A stretch of DNA of 64,000 nt from Phoenix dactylifera (taxonomy: Eukaryota > Streptophyta > Magnoliopsida > Arecales > Arecaceae), in assembly GCF_009389715.1 (NCBI RefSeq), contig NC_052395.1, positions 23,609,482-23,673,481 on the forward strand. Reading direction: 5' to 3'. The translations under genes and the position numbers were made by a program. Below are positions 38,048-49,078 of this stretch, one piece after another. The stretch's first letter is position 1. Each line of letters begins with the position of its first letter. The notes below the pieces were generated by a model. The model saw only the letters and a list, made by a program, of their open reading frames with translations, was not told the origin of the DNA and ran no database searches.

Positions 38048-41000
38048 CTAGGATGGGTCAATCACTCCTAATCCCCTCCTAAGTACACTGAACCTCTCTT
38101 CACTTAGGGGTTTTGTGAAAATATCTGCTAATTGATTATCAGTACAAACAAATTGGAGAGTCACATCACCATTCAATACATGATCTCTTATGAAGTGATG
38201 TCTTATCTCAATGTGTTTAGTTCTTGAGTGTTGAATTGGATTTTTAGTTAGGTTTATGGCACTTGTATTATCACAATTAATGGGGATTTTATCTTGTTTA
38301 ATGCCATAATCTTCTAATTGTTGTTTAATCTACAAGATTTGAGCACAACAACTCCCGGCTGCAACATATTCAGCTTCTGCAGTGGATAATGCAACCGAGT
38401 TTTGTTTCTTGCTAAACCATGAGATTAGTTTTTCTCCTAGAAATTGACAAGACCCGCTGGTACTTTTTCTATCAAGCTTACATCCAGCGAAGTCTGAATC
38501 TGTGTACCCTATTAAGTTTAGGCTAGATTCTTTAGAGTACCACAGCCCTATGTTCTTAGTTCCTATTAAGTATTTAAAGATTCTCTTAACTGCAGCTAGG
38601 TGTGATTCTTTAGGATTAGCCTGATATCTAGCACACATGCACACACTAAACATAATATCAGGCCTACTTGCAGTAAGATACAGTAAAGAACCTATCATAC
38701 CTCTATAAAGTTTTTGATCTACAGATTTACCTGATTCATCTTGGTCTAACTTACATGATGAGCTCATGGGGGTGCTGATTGACTTGTTTCCCTCCATATC
38801 AAACTTCTTGAGCATCTCCTTGATATATTTGGCTTGATTGATGAAGATGCCTCCTTTAGATTGTTTAATTTGAAGCCCGAGGAAGTAGTTCAGCTCTCCC
38901 ATCATGCTCATCTCAAACTCACTCTGCATCAAATCAGCAAATTCCTCGCAGAGGCGATTGTTAGTAGCACCGAAAATGATATCATCAACATAAATCTGTA
39001 CTAATAACATATCCTTATTTTTCTTTTTCAGAAATAATATTGTATCTACATTTCCCCTAGAGAATTCATGTTCTAATAGAAATTTACTAAGTCTCTCATA
39101 CCATGCTCTAGGTGCTTGTTTTAGTCCATAAAGTGCTTTGTTCAGTTTATACACATGATTGGGGTATTGATGATTTTCAAAACCAGGAGGTTGTTCCACA
39201 TATACCTCCTCATTAATAAACCCATTTAGAAAAGCACTTTTTACATCCATTTGATATAGCTTGAAGTCCTTAGAGCATGCATATGCTAATAATAGTCTAA
39301 TAGCCTCAAGTCTAGCTACGGGAGCAAAGGTTTCATCAAAGTCTATACCTTCTTCTTGATTATAACCCTTTGCTACTAGTCTAGCCTTATTCCTTATAAC
39401 AATTCCATTTTCATCTAGCTTATTTTTATATATCCATTTTGTACCTATAATTGGATATTTAGAAGGTCTCTCTACTAGATCCCACACTTTGTTTCTAGTA
39501 AATTGGTTTAGTTCTTCTTGCATTGCATTTATCCAATTTACATCATTTTCGGCTTCTTCTATATGTTTGGGCTCAAAGTGTGAAACAAAAGCTAGATGAT
39601 TATTCAAATTCCTAAGGGATGCTCTAGTCCTAACCGGTTGTGATGGATCATCTAGAATTAGTTCCTTAGGATGCCCGTGAGCATACCTCCAAGCTTTAGC
39701 TAGCCCATGATCCACTATAGGCTCTTGGTTTGACGATTCTCCTTCAATCAACTTTTGATTATCATCTTGTAATCCCATCTCATCTATCTTTTCTTTAAGC
39801 ATTTCAATATCATCATCAAAATTAACCTTCTTACTAGATGAGATGTCACTAGAGTCATCAAAAACAACATGTATAGATTCTTCTATAACTAGGGTTCTTT
39901 TATTAAAGATTCTATAGGCTTTACTAGTTGTAGAATAACCTAGGAATATTCCTTCATCAGATTTTGGATCAAATTTCCCTAGATTATCTTTTCCATTATT
40001 ATGTACAAAACACTTACATCCGAAAACATGAAAATAGTTAACCTTTGGTTTTCTGTTTTTCCACAGTTCATATGGTGTTTTCTTTATGATGGGTCTTAAT
40101 AGAACTCTATTTAATACATGGCAAGAAGTATTAATGGCTTCTCCCCAAAAGTACTTAGGGAGGTTACTTTCACATAACATCGTTCTAGCCATTTTCTCTA
40201 GGGTTCTATTTTTCCTTTCCACAACTCCATTTTGTTGTGGTGTCCTAGGTGCTGAGAAATTATGGGTTATCCCCTTTTTACTACAAAATTCATCAAATAA
40301 TTGATTTTCGAATTCGGTACCATGGTCACTTCTAATAGCTATAACTGAGGACTCTCTAGCATTTGTTACTTCCTTATGGAACTTCTTAAACATAGAAAAT
40401 GCTTGATCCTTATGCGCTAGAAACATGACCCATGTGTACCTAGAGTAATCATCTACTATAACTAGACCATATTTATTTCCACCTAGGCTTGTTGTTCTAG
40501 TTGGACCAAATAGGTCCATGTGTAGTAATTCTAGAGGCCTAGAAGTAGAGACACATTTTATGGATTTAAAAGAGTTTCTAGATTGTTTGCCAAATTGACA
40601 TGCTTCACATATTTTGTTCTTTTCAAATTTTAATTTTGGCAAACCTATCACAGAGTCTCTTTTAACTAGTTTAGTTATTGTGTCCATGCTTGCATGACCT
40701 AACTTACGGTGCCATAACCAACTAGCATCATTTTCTTTAGTTTCATTAACAACTAAACATTGGTTATGTTTTGTAAGGTCTTCTAGATCTACCACATATA
40801 CATTTCCACGTCTCATCCCTTTAAAAACTAAACTATTATCATTAGGATTTGTTATAATACATAGTGATGGTTTAAACATAACATCATATCCTTTATCACA
40901 TAATTGACTAATGCTTAACAAGTTATGCTTAAGACCATCAATATATCTAACATTATCTATAAAGGTAGAAGGGGTGATTTGAACTTTACCAATACCAATG

Positions 41001-41149
41001 ATGTGACCTTGGTTGTTGTCTCCAAAAGTCACAGCACCTCCCTTCTTAGCTTCAAGGGTGAAAAATTGATCTTTATCACCCGTCATGTGCCTTGAACAGC
41101 CACTATCCAAATACCAGCAGTTTTTGTTGACCTTGGCTGCAAGACACTC
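38048..41149 (-). pseudogene. Sirevirus pol: protease, integrase, RT, RNase H with one TAG
   Basis: One long minus-strand frame. Counting from 41110, it has protease [10 protein letters not shown] (residues 2-11), integrase zinc site [13 protein letters not shown]...CEACQFG (about 130-175), and integrase catalytic residues in [16 protein letters not shown] and [11 protein letters not shown] follows with [12 protein letters not shown] and [12 protein letters not shown], then RNase H with [13 protein letters not shown] and [15 protein letters not shown] at 38332-38330 falls where copia elements have Trp. The same frame then continues with typical RNase H sequence (IKHIEIRHHF-like HIEIRHHFIRD, QLADIFTKPLSEERF) to a natural end at 38048. 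Apart from this TAG the frame is open. The upstream TAG at 41152-41150 separates it from gag in another frame. Confidence 0.92.
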
Positions 41150-41162
41150 CTACACAAGCAAA

Positions 41163-42944
41163 TCATGTCATCTTAGGTACCCAAGTTTTCTTGGGTCCTT
41201 CATGGTTAGTCAAGTTGGTTCCTTTTGGAACCCATACCCTTTTATTTTTTCTTTTAGTTTTACTTTTCCTAAAATTACATGCATTTGCTTTATGTCCTAC
41301 TATTCCATAACAAAAGCAAGTTATTTTCTTAATTTTAGTTTCCCCAGCTTTAACAAAGAAGTTACTAAGAAGTTTTTGCTTATTTCTTGGTTTATACCCT
41401 AAACCCGCTTTATTAAATACGGCTCGTTGATTATTAAGTATCATGTTTAACTTTTCAGAACTATATGTGAATTTTTCAACAAAGGGTTTGTATTTGTTTA
41501 GTTCTTTAGTTAATGTCTGATTTTCGGTTTTTATATCATTTAGCTCTTTAGTTAGATCCTTGTTTAAGACTTGTTTATGGTTTTTGAGATTTGAAAATTC
41601 CTGTGTTAGTTTCTCAATATCTTTCGTTAAGGTGTTAGTCTTCTTAATTAGGAGTTGGTTGCTTGTCTTAAGTTCTAGATTTTCTTTGGTGAGATTATCT
41701 TTATCCTTAATTAATGAATCATGCTTATGAATATAACTTTGGTTAGTTACTTTTAGTTCTCTGTTTTTAACATTTATATTCTTATACTCAATCATTAATT
41801 CATTGAACGCATCATAAAGTTCATCAAATGTAAAATCAAAATGCGTATCGGAAATTACCTCATTTTCGTTGGCCATGAAACAGAAATTGGCCTTCTCTTC
41901 TTGTTCTTCATCCGATGATGAAGATGATGCGTCGGAGTCCGATAGGGTGGTGACAAGTGCCTTCTTCTTCTTGTACTTACTCCCCTTCTTCAGTAAGGGG
42001 CACTCTGCTCTTATGTGTCCCGGCTTCTTGCACTCGTAACACCCAATCCCCTCATTTTTCCTTTCCTTACCTTTGTCTCTGCGGTAGGAATTTGAGGGAC
42101 CTCTCCTTTGATGATACGTCTTCTTGTGGTTGATAAACTTCTTGAACTTGCGCACAAGAAGTGCCTCACCACCATCTTCCTCATCTTCTTCCTCTTCACT
42201 GCTGCTGCTGCAAGACAGGTCCTTGTTAGAAGAAGTAGATTTTAAAGCTATTACCTTTTTCTTATGGGAGGACTCTTCCTCGTTGTGTTGTTTCATGGTA
42301 AGCTCATGCGTCATCAGGGATCCAAGGAGCTCTTCAAGTTGAAGCTTGTTCAAGTCTTTAGCTTCTTGGATCGCCGTCACCTTGGCTTCCCACGACCTTG
42401 GTAGACACCGAAGGATTTTCCTGACAAGTTCACTGTTAGTATAGTTCTTGCCAAGGCTTTTTAGGCCATTGACAATATCAGTAAACCTAGTGAACATGCT
42501 TGTGATTGTTTCATTTGAATCCATTTTAAATAGTTCATATTTATGAACCAAGATGTTTATTTTGGATTTCTTGACTTGATTCGTGCCCTCATGGGTCACT
42601 TCAAGTCTGTCCCAAATTTCTTTTGCAGAATTACAAGTTGAAACTCTATTGAATTCATTACGGTCTAAGGCACAATAAAACACATTCATTGCTTTAGAGT
42701 TTAGTTGTGCCTTCCTCATGTCATGTTCATCCCAATCCGTTTCTAGTTTGGGTACCTTAACGCCCTCTACATATGTGGATGGGATGTATGGGCCATTCAC
42801 TACAATGGTCCACATCTCATAGTCTTGGGCTTGGACGAATATTCTCATCCTAGCCTTCCAGTATGAGTAGTCGGATCCATTGAAGAAAGGAGGTCTTTGG
42901 GTGGACTGACCCTCAATGTGAGAAGATCCAAATGGGGTTGTCAT
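41163..42944 (-). CDS. Sirevirus gag with zinc knuckles and coiled coil
   Basis: Intact frame of 593 residues from ATG 42944. The N-terminal part has RPPFFNGSDYSYWKARM and the UBN2-type gag domain (EIWDRLEVTHEGTNQVK, LRCLPRSWEAKVTAI). Acidic Ser/Glu clusters follow, then a CCHC knuckle CYECKKPGHIRAEC near residue 300. A long Lys/Leu/Asn-rich coiled-coil region spans about residues 370-500. A second CFCYGIVGHKANAC knuckle near the C-terminus (about 550) is typical of Sirevirus gag, as is the WVPKGTN end. It forms the particle that packages element RNA. The gene ends at TGA 41165-41163. Pol lies in another frame, so a frameshift or separate expression would be needed. Confidence 0.92.
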   Translation of the reverse strand: MTTPFGSSHIEGQSTQRPPFFNGSDYSYWKARMRIFVQAQDYEMWTIVVNGPYIPSTYVEGVKVPKLETDWDEHDMRKAQLNSKAMNVFYCALDRNEFNRVSTCNSAKEIWDRLEVTHEGTNQVKKSKINILVHKYELFKMDSNETITSMFTRFTDIVNGLKSLGKNYTNSELVRKILRCLPRSWEAKVTAIQEAKDLNKLQLEELLGSLMTHELTMKQHNEEESSHKKKVIALKSTSSNKDLSCSSSSEEEEDEEDGGEALLVRKFKKFINHKKTYHQRRGPSNSYRRDKGKERKNEGIGCYECKKPGHIRAECPLLKKGSKYKKKKALVTTLSDSDASSSSSDEEQEEKANFCFMANENEVISDTHFDFTFDELYDAFNELMIEYKNINVKNRELKVTNQSYIHKHDSLIKDKDNLTKENLELKTSNQLLIKKTNTLTKDIEKLTQEFSNLKNHKQVLNKDLTKELNDIKTENQTLTKELNKYKPFVEKFTYSSEKLNMILNNQRAVFNKAGLGYKPRNKQKLLSNFFVKAGETKIKKITCFCYGIVGHKANACNFRKSKTKRKNKRVWVPKGTNLTNHEGPKKTWVPKMT

Positions 42945-42978
42945 TTTGATCTTTTAACTCTTGAGTGGAAGAGTTTTT

Positions 42979-42991
42979 GGCTCTGATACCA
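42979..42991 (-). promoter_or_regulatory. Primer binding site (initiator tRNA-Met), Sirevirus
   Basis: Minus strand TGGTATCAGAGCC, two bases (AG) inside the 5' LTR. Confidence 0.92.
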
Positions 42992-42993
42992 CT

Positions 42994-44796
42994 TGTTGCC
43001 CAGATAGACAACCCAAGAGGGGGGGTGAATTGGGTTTTTAAATTAACTTAGCTAATTAAAACTTTGTGGATGATTAACTAAATACTATAGCCAGTTATTT
43101 AATTAAAGCTAAGTGCTGTGAGTAATGTGTGGGGAAGAAGATGAGAGACAATGCACTACAAACACAAAGTTTTATAGTGGTTCGGAGCTAACCCTTGCTC
43201 CTACGTCCACTCCCCAAGTCTCACTTGGGAATTTCACTATAACCCCCTTGGATTACAGCCGGTTGTTTTGCAAGCTCACAACCGAACTTGTTGTTTTACG
43301 AACTCACAACGAACTCGGTCGGTTTTTCCAGGCTCACCGACTAGAACCAACCCCGATTGTTTTTCCGGGCTCACAATCAAACCCTTACACTCGTTGGTTT
43401 TAAACCGGCTCACCAACCAACCTTAGTCCACTTGATTCAATCCCCCGATTGAATCAAGTAAATACACGAGATAGAAGAAAACAGAAAATGGCTTCTCAAA
43501 AAGCAGATTTAAAACAATATAATCGTAAAGGAGTTAGAAGCCCTCAAACGCTTTTAAGATGGGGAAGAGGTGTGGCTTCTGGAACTCCGGTCTCCTCTTG
43601 AAAGAGTGATCGACTTGAAAGCAGGAGGAGGAAGCTTTGAATGCTGGGAAGATGTTGGTGGAGCAGTAAATGCAGATCTTCCCTTTTTCTCGTTGAAGAG
43701 CACTTAGAGAGCTTGAAGACTTGAATGCTAGGAGTGGAATGTGTGTTCTCTACCTTGCTACAGTCTTCTGTGGCTATTTAAGCCAACCCCCTCGGAAACT
43801 AGCCGTTACTCTGCTTTTTCTGGCCGTTCTGCACACTCTGCGCAGCCTGACAATGTGACCGTTGGTGGGTTGGAGTCGACTCGCGCGATCAGGAGTCGAC
43901 TCGGCTGTAGCAGGAGTCGACTCGAGCTTTTCCGGAGTCGACTCGGCAACTGTTCCCAGTTTGAATTAAAGTTGCCGTCTTGACTGGGAGTCGACTCGTC
44001 TTGACCCGGAGTCGACTCGCCAACTTCTGGCGCTGACCTGGCAATTTTGGAGTCGGCTCATCCTCTGTAGTCCGTGGATCCAAATTTGAATTTTGTCCAC
44101 TCGAGTCGACTCGACTGTCCTGGGAGTCGACTCGAATCTCAGAGCCCGAACTCCCGATTCTCTGTCTTTTGGCTCATTCAGTCTTGGAGTCGACTCGAAC
44201 TTCCTTGGAGTCGACTCGGCTCTCAGTTTCCGAAAGTTGGTCTTCTGCCTTTTGACGTGAAGCTTGTCTTGGAGTCGACTCGAGCTGTCTGGGAGTCGAC
44301 TCGAATCTCAGAGGCAGTAACATGGTCTTCTGTCTGTCGATGGTCGCACAGTCTCGGAGTCGACTCGCGTACTGCGGGAGTCGACTCGAATCTCAGAGTC
44401 CATAAAACGCTCTCTGACTTTTTCTGTGTGTACCGCTGGGAGTCGACTCGCGTTCCACTGGAGTCGACTCGAATCTCAGACCTGAAAAACTGCTCTTCTG
44501 TCCTTCTGTCTGTTTTCAGTCGGAGTCGACTCGTACTGATCAGGAGTCGACTCGAGCTCGTGCCAGTGATCTTGATACGCTTGGAGTCGACTCGTGAAAC
44601 TCGGGAGTCGACTCGTATCTCAGACATTGGTTCATGCAGACTTCTTAACTTATCCAAAATGCTATGAACCAAGTCTAGAGACACTTGGACAGGATTTTCA
44701 CTGAAACACTCAATTGAATTCATTAGTAATCACAAGATATACTCCAATGCTTTGAGCTCATCAAAATCAAACGGGGTTTTAATCGATCACTCCACA
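42994..44796 (-). repeat. Sirevirus 5' LTR (1803 bp)
   Basis: TGTTGCCCAGATAG...CACTCCACA on the plus strand. Transcription runs leftward. It lacks the 85-bp duplication of the other LTR. Confidence 0.92.
43872..44616. repeat. GAGTCGACTC palindrome array in 5' LTR
   Basis: About 20 exact copies across 745 bp, often in pairs whose second member is followed by AATCTCAGA. Each copy contains GTCGAC and one central CpG. Confidence 0.95.
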
Positions 44797-45104
44797 CTAT
44801 ATGATTGGCTTAAGCCCCATCCTCCCCAACAAATCTAGGACTCTGAGATAAACTTGTAGATTATTGATCTAAAAATATGACTTGACATATTCGAAGAAAA
44901 TTGTATTATTTTTTCTATGTTATCTTTCATATTTACGACAAAGCCAGATATGCTAGTTCATCTTTTATTGGAACTCTTTTGAATAGATAATTCCATTACG
45001 GTCTTATTTTCACAATGAACTGATATAGCTGGAACCAGTTTTGGTACCAAATGAAGCTCTAATAAAAGATTTTTAATCCACTCTGTCTCTCTATAGGTGG
45101 TATC
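44797..45104. other. Right flank of the Sirevirus
   Basis: Begins CTATATG (target-duplication candidate ATATG), followed by unique-looking AT-rich DNA. Neither the expected continuation of the LINE nor the other half of the TIR element at 22863 is seen. Confidence 0.5.
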
Positions 45105-45994
45105 TAGACCTGCTCAAATATCAGGCGCTCGCTCAAGCCTGATGTATGTTAGATGGGCCTACACCTAGTTTTTCAACTCAATAGGTTGGATTGGACGAGA
45201 TATTTGAGCTCATCCTTTAAGCAAGCCGGGCTTGGGTTTTCATTAACTGCTCCCGAGCCCAGCTATTTAAATTAGTAAATATACTACAAATACACACACA
45301 CACACATAATATTCCTTAAGTACCTTTAGAGTTTTACAATTGTACATTCCTAACCTAACCCATAGATCCCTAATCATGTTAGAGGCTTCTGATTCATTAC
45401 ATCGCTGATTAAGAAAAAGAGGCGAGGGCATCTAGGTTTAGTGCCTCCTCCTCTTCACCTCCTTGCCTCAACTGGGCAATCTCCTATCCCACTAGTATAG
45501 CCTCCACCCCTTAATCGTACAATCTCCTACCGGCCATTGGCTTCTCGCCTCTTTGCCTTCTCTCAACTCAGACATCATGTGCCCTCTCGAAGCATCGGTG
45601 AAGCTCCCACAAATTCCTAGATCAAACACCTTAGACAGCAGATCCAAGTGCACAACTGGCGAATCCTATGAGAAGAGGATAGAAAATAGGGAGGAAGGTA
45701 GGTGAGGAGATGGAAAGGGGTGGAAGGGTGATGCCTTTGGGGATATCTTGAAGGAAAGGAGGTAGCATGGAGGAGAGAAAGGGAGGTTTGAAGGGGATGG
45801 GGAAGAGGATATAAGGTTTTTCTTTGGATCTCGAGGTCTAACCCAAAAGCTTGAAGCTTAATAAATAGCGAGCTTGGGCCTGGGAAGTAGACTTGAAGAC
45901 CAAGCCAGGCTAAGCTTAAGCTTGACAAAATGATGCGGTACCTTAGGCTAACTTTTATCCAAACCCAGCCCAACTCACTTAATAAGTAGGTCTA
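45105..45994. mobile_element. Non-autonomous hAT-like element
   Basis: Ends TAGACCTGCTCAAATA... and ...AATAAGTAGGTCTA form short inverted repeats (TAGACCTRCT). The flanking 8-mers GTGGTATC (45097-45104) and GTAGTATC (45995-46002) match at 7 of 8 positions. An 8-bp duplication and termini starting TAGA fit the hAT superfamily. The interior has GAGCTTGGGCCTGGG-type sequence and no transposase motif. Confidence 0.6.
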
Positions 45995-46002
45995 GTAGTA
46001 TC

Positions 46003-48659
46003 TAAAGCAATTAGCTTGGCCTCCAGATGCTCCAAGATATAATTATTTGCTCGGAAGATCTTTAAGCTATGGTAGTACAGCCAAGAACAATAACTAGTGG
46101 TTGATTTGAGATTCAAAATTTATGATACTTGTTTATCTTTTAAGTTGTTTTGTCTAATCGACTCAAGATCTTTGGTATTCATCCAAACCTAATGTGAAAA
46201 ATTAAATATCTTCTTGAGGATTCATAGAGAATAATTCTAATCTAGTTCATTGCCTATTAGAATGAGAAAGTACTCTAGTAGGATCCTTACAGTTAGAAAA
46301 ATATTGTAGTTAATTTGATAATAATCGACTAACATTACTTCTTTGGTCCAAACTAAGGAATCAATTAGATATGATGCAAAATGAATCTTATTCTATCATT
46401 GATTAGAGATTTCTATATAAAAAATACAAATCGAAGTTTGAAGAAGGAGGAGCCATCGACTTACAATAGATAGAGGAGGATTTATTCAATCACATATGTT
46501 GCTTTTCTTTTAGCACAAGTTGAAAGAGTGGGTATGATTGGTGGAGAGGAAGTAATAAATTGGGGCTTGTGAGGACTAATTTTACTAGCTTCTAAAATCC
46601 AATGGGGTCTTTGTAAGGTTGATCATTATGAGTATTGCAATAAATTCTATTTAGAAGTCCAATGGCAAAAAGGAGGAGATTCATTAGCTTGTTATATTGT
46701 ATGAATAGGTGAAATGGAGGAATCTAAAAAAATTATTCAAAAGGTTCTAGAATGAATTCATAGAGGTTACTTTGAGAATTTAGAAGTCCGATGATTTGAT
46801 AGAGCAAAGAGAGATCAAAGATTTCTTAAGATAAACTCTTTCAAGAGCAATCCAATGGAATTGGTTTAGATCGTAGGAGTTTCCTAGAAAAAGAAAGATC
46901 AATTTCAATGGGCTCACCTAAGTTCTTCTTAGGCTTTACTAGGTTCTTAGGAGCATGACCATCTACATTTTAGTTCTTCATGGCCTTCCGCTCTGCTACT
47001 TTGGTTAGAATTAGGCCAGGGTCAAAAAGACAGTGAGAGAAAATATGGAAGAAGTAGCATAGAGGCTAGCACCATTATTAGAGGGTCTTTAATTGTCGGC
47101 TAGAGTGGTGTACTGGCGGAGTAGTGAAGAAACTTGCTAAACCATATGTGGAAGGATTTCCTAATGAGATTGTTGGAGAAGGTAAAGTGGGGGGTTGATC
47201 TAGCAACATAACACAGACTGATGACTTGATCGAAGAGGATGACAATTTTGGTAATGAAAATAGTAGTCAAGTTAGCACAACCCAAATGGTATGGAGAACA
47301 CATTGTAGAGCATAAGGGGAACAGAAAATATGATGGCAATGATGATCATGCTGACAATGAGGATGCATGAACACTCAAGAAGAATGGTGAGGGTGTAAGG
47401 GGTGAGAAATGGTGAGCAAAGAGTTGAAAAGAGGTGCATCAGAATAAAACGAGACAATGTGGGGAAGAGGGAGGAGGGGTGGGGGGCACAGGGCAAATAA
47501 TAGAAGTGATAGAGGAGAAGAGGTTATGGACAAGGTGGTTGGGGCAAGAGAGCAAAAGGGGACGTAAAGAAGGGGGTGAGAGGGAGAAGGATGGTGGAGG
47601 TGAGAGAGGGGGTGACATGTTGGCAGCTAAGAGGAGTGCGGACAAGCTGGAAGGAGTAGAGATCCAAGTATCTAGATCCAAGTTGATTAGAAGATCGAGT
47701 TTGAATTCAAGTTCAGATCCATCAAAATGAATAAGCTCTAAATCTCTATACAAACTTGATTAATAATGGAATTTAAGTTCACATTCGAGTTTTTTTGAGA
47801 CTTATTTTTAGCACATATTTTAGTAAGCCAACTAGCTGGGTTAACAATTAACAAAACTAAAAGGACTCTTATCACAATAGTATGTGGCAGATTACAATGT
47901 GAAAGGAGTATGACATGGAGAGTGAATGATTGATTTTTTTTTTTTAAAAATCCAATCACTTTTGAAGCAGCTTTTAATTTCTATTTATATTTAGTCACGT
48001 TGAAACAAAATCAAAATCTAGATGTTGGTTGGAATTTTGAAACCAAAATAGTAATGCAAGAAAGTTAATGAGAGTATGCATGAGAAAAAAGTACCAATCC
48101 AAGTACGGAAAAAAAATTAATACAAATTATGTAGTCAATTTTTTTATATATATATATCTATATTCAAACTATATAGTTTGTTTTCAACATTTGGGTCATT
48201 AGGTTTTCCAATTCGAACACAGCTAAATCCAAGTTCTATCCAATAATCAGATCTCATATATACTTGGATTTTTTTAGATAAGCTTATCAAAAACATACTT
48301 TGGAGGTATTGCAGGAGAGGAGAAAAAATTGGCCCCAAAGGGGAGGTTGGTGGTGATGGCTGTGCACTTGCATCTTTATTGTCTGCTTCAGGCATCTCAC
48401 ATCTAACCGTATCTAATCTAGGCCGATCAGTCCGTCCCCATGGAACCTGAATTTAGTCTAGCGATCTACTGTTCCCAAGATTCTGTGCTTTTATGGTGAT
48501 AAAAGGATCTTCAATTTAACTGCTTGATGCTACAATATAGAAAAATGGAAAAAAAAATCGAACGAGTGCAGATGAAATTAGCTACTGTGACGCATTAACA
48601 CGTTTATAGCTTCCAACGGCAAGTTGGAGTTCCGTTTCTTGGCGAGCGGATTGAACTCG
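46003..48659. other. Intergenic DNA
   Basis: Mixed AT-rich and purine-rich (GGGAGAGAGG) sequence. Open frames around 47100-47750 are low-complexity and on both strands at once. No gene or element ends were recognised. The 300 bp before 48660 should include the promoter of the next gene, but no clear TATA box stands out. Confidence 0.4.
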
Positions 48660-49078
48660 ATGACGGGCTCGTTTGGAGGCGGCGGGAGGGGCCGCGGCAC
48701 GTGCGGATGGAGCGTGTTCGACGGCGTGCGAGCCTTCCCTCCCACCCCGGAAGCCCTCATGGCCGAGATCGACGCCGCGATCGCTGCCTCCGAGTACGTC
48801 CACGCCACTGCCCTCCTCTCCTCCTCCTCGGAGGAGGAGCCGGAGAAGGAGAAGGGGCTGGACACCGCCGCCCCCGTCCATGACGCGCGTCTGGCCGACG
48901 AGGCTTACAAGGCGGCGTGCGCCGCCCTGGCCGCCGGGAGGCCGGACGCCGCCATCCAGTCGCTCCGGCTAGCCCTAGCCAGATGCCCGCCGGACAAGTC
49001 CTCCGCCCTCGACAAACTCCGGTCTCTCCTCTCTATCGCCTCCTCTCAGCTCCAGAAGCAGCAGCAGCATCTCCAGAG
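48660..49078 (+). CDS. First exon of an unrecognised plant gene
   Basis: An open frame from ATG 48660 that ends at a good donor (CTCCAGAG|GTTTATTT). It encodes 139 complete codons. A Gly/Arg-rich start (MTGSFGGGGRGRGTCGWSVF) leads to PTPEALMAEIDAAIAASEY, then a Ser/Glu-rich linker. A helical, TPR-like segment follows (LADEAYKAACAALAAGRPDA, then SLRLALARCPPDKSSALDKL), and a Gln run precedes the donor. The exon is very GC-rich, as monocot first exons often are, and sits in AT-rich DNA. I do not recognise the family, and no later exon could be joined in phase 2 with confidence. It may continue far downstream through long introns, or be a fragment. Confidence 0.6.

Larger units (their letters stand above)
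23033..44796 (-). mobile_element. Sirevirus (Ty1/copia) retrotransposon, 21.8 kb with nested insertion
   Basis: Two LTRs (23033-24910 and 42994-44796, TG...CA ends) bracket a minus-strand gag, pol and a third ORF. The PBS complementary to initiator tRNA-Met lies next to the right LTR, and a PPT next to the left one. ATATG precedes the left LTR directly and recurs 2 bp after the right LTR (44799-44803), a probable target duplication with two extra bases. Without the Angela-like insertion at 26860-36976, the element is about 11.6 kb, in the usual Sirevirus range. Multiple PPTs, palindrome-rich LTRs and a third, envelope-position ORF all fit the Sirevirus genus. Confidence 0.92.

Noticed and set aside
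47434..47753. Overlapping frames on both strands in purine-rich DNA
   Set aside because: Low-complexity Gly/Glu/Arg or Pro/Ser runs without domains.
48578..48881. Minus-strand and alternative-frame ORFs opposite the GC-rich exon
   Set aside because: Shadows of the exon at 48660-49078; high GC removes stop codons in all frames.
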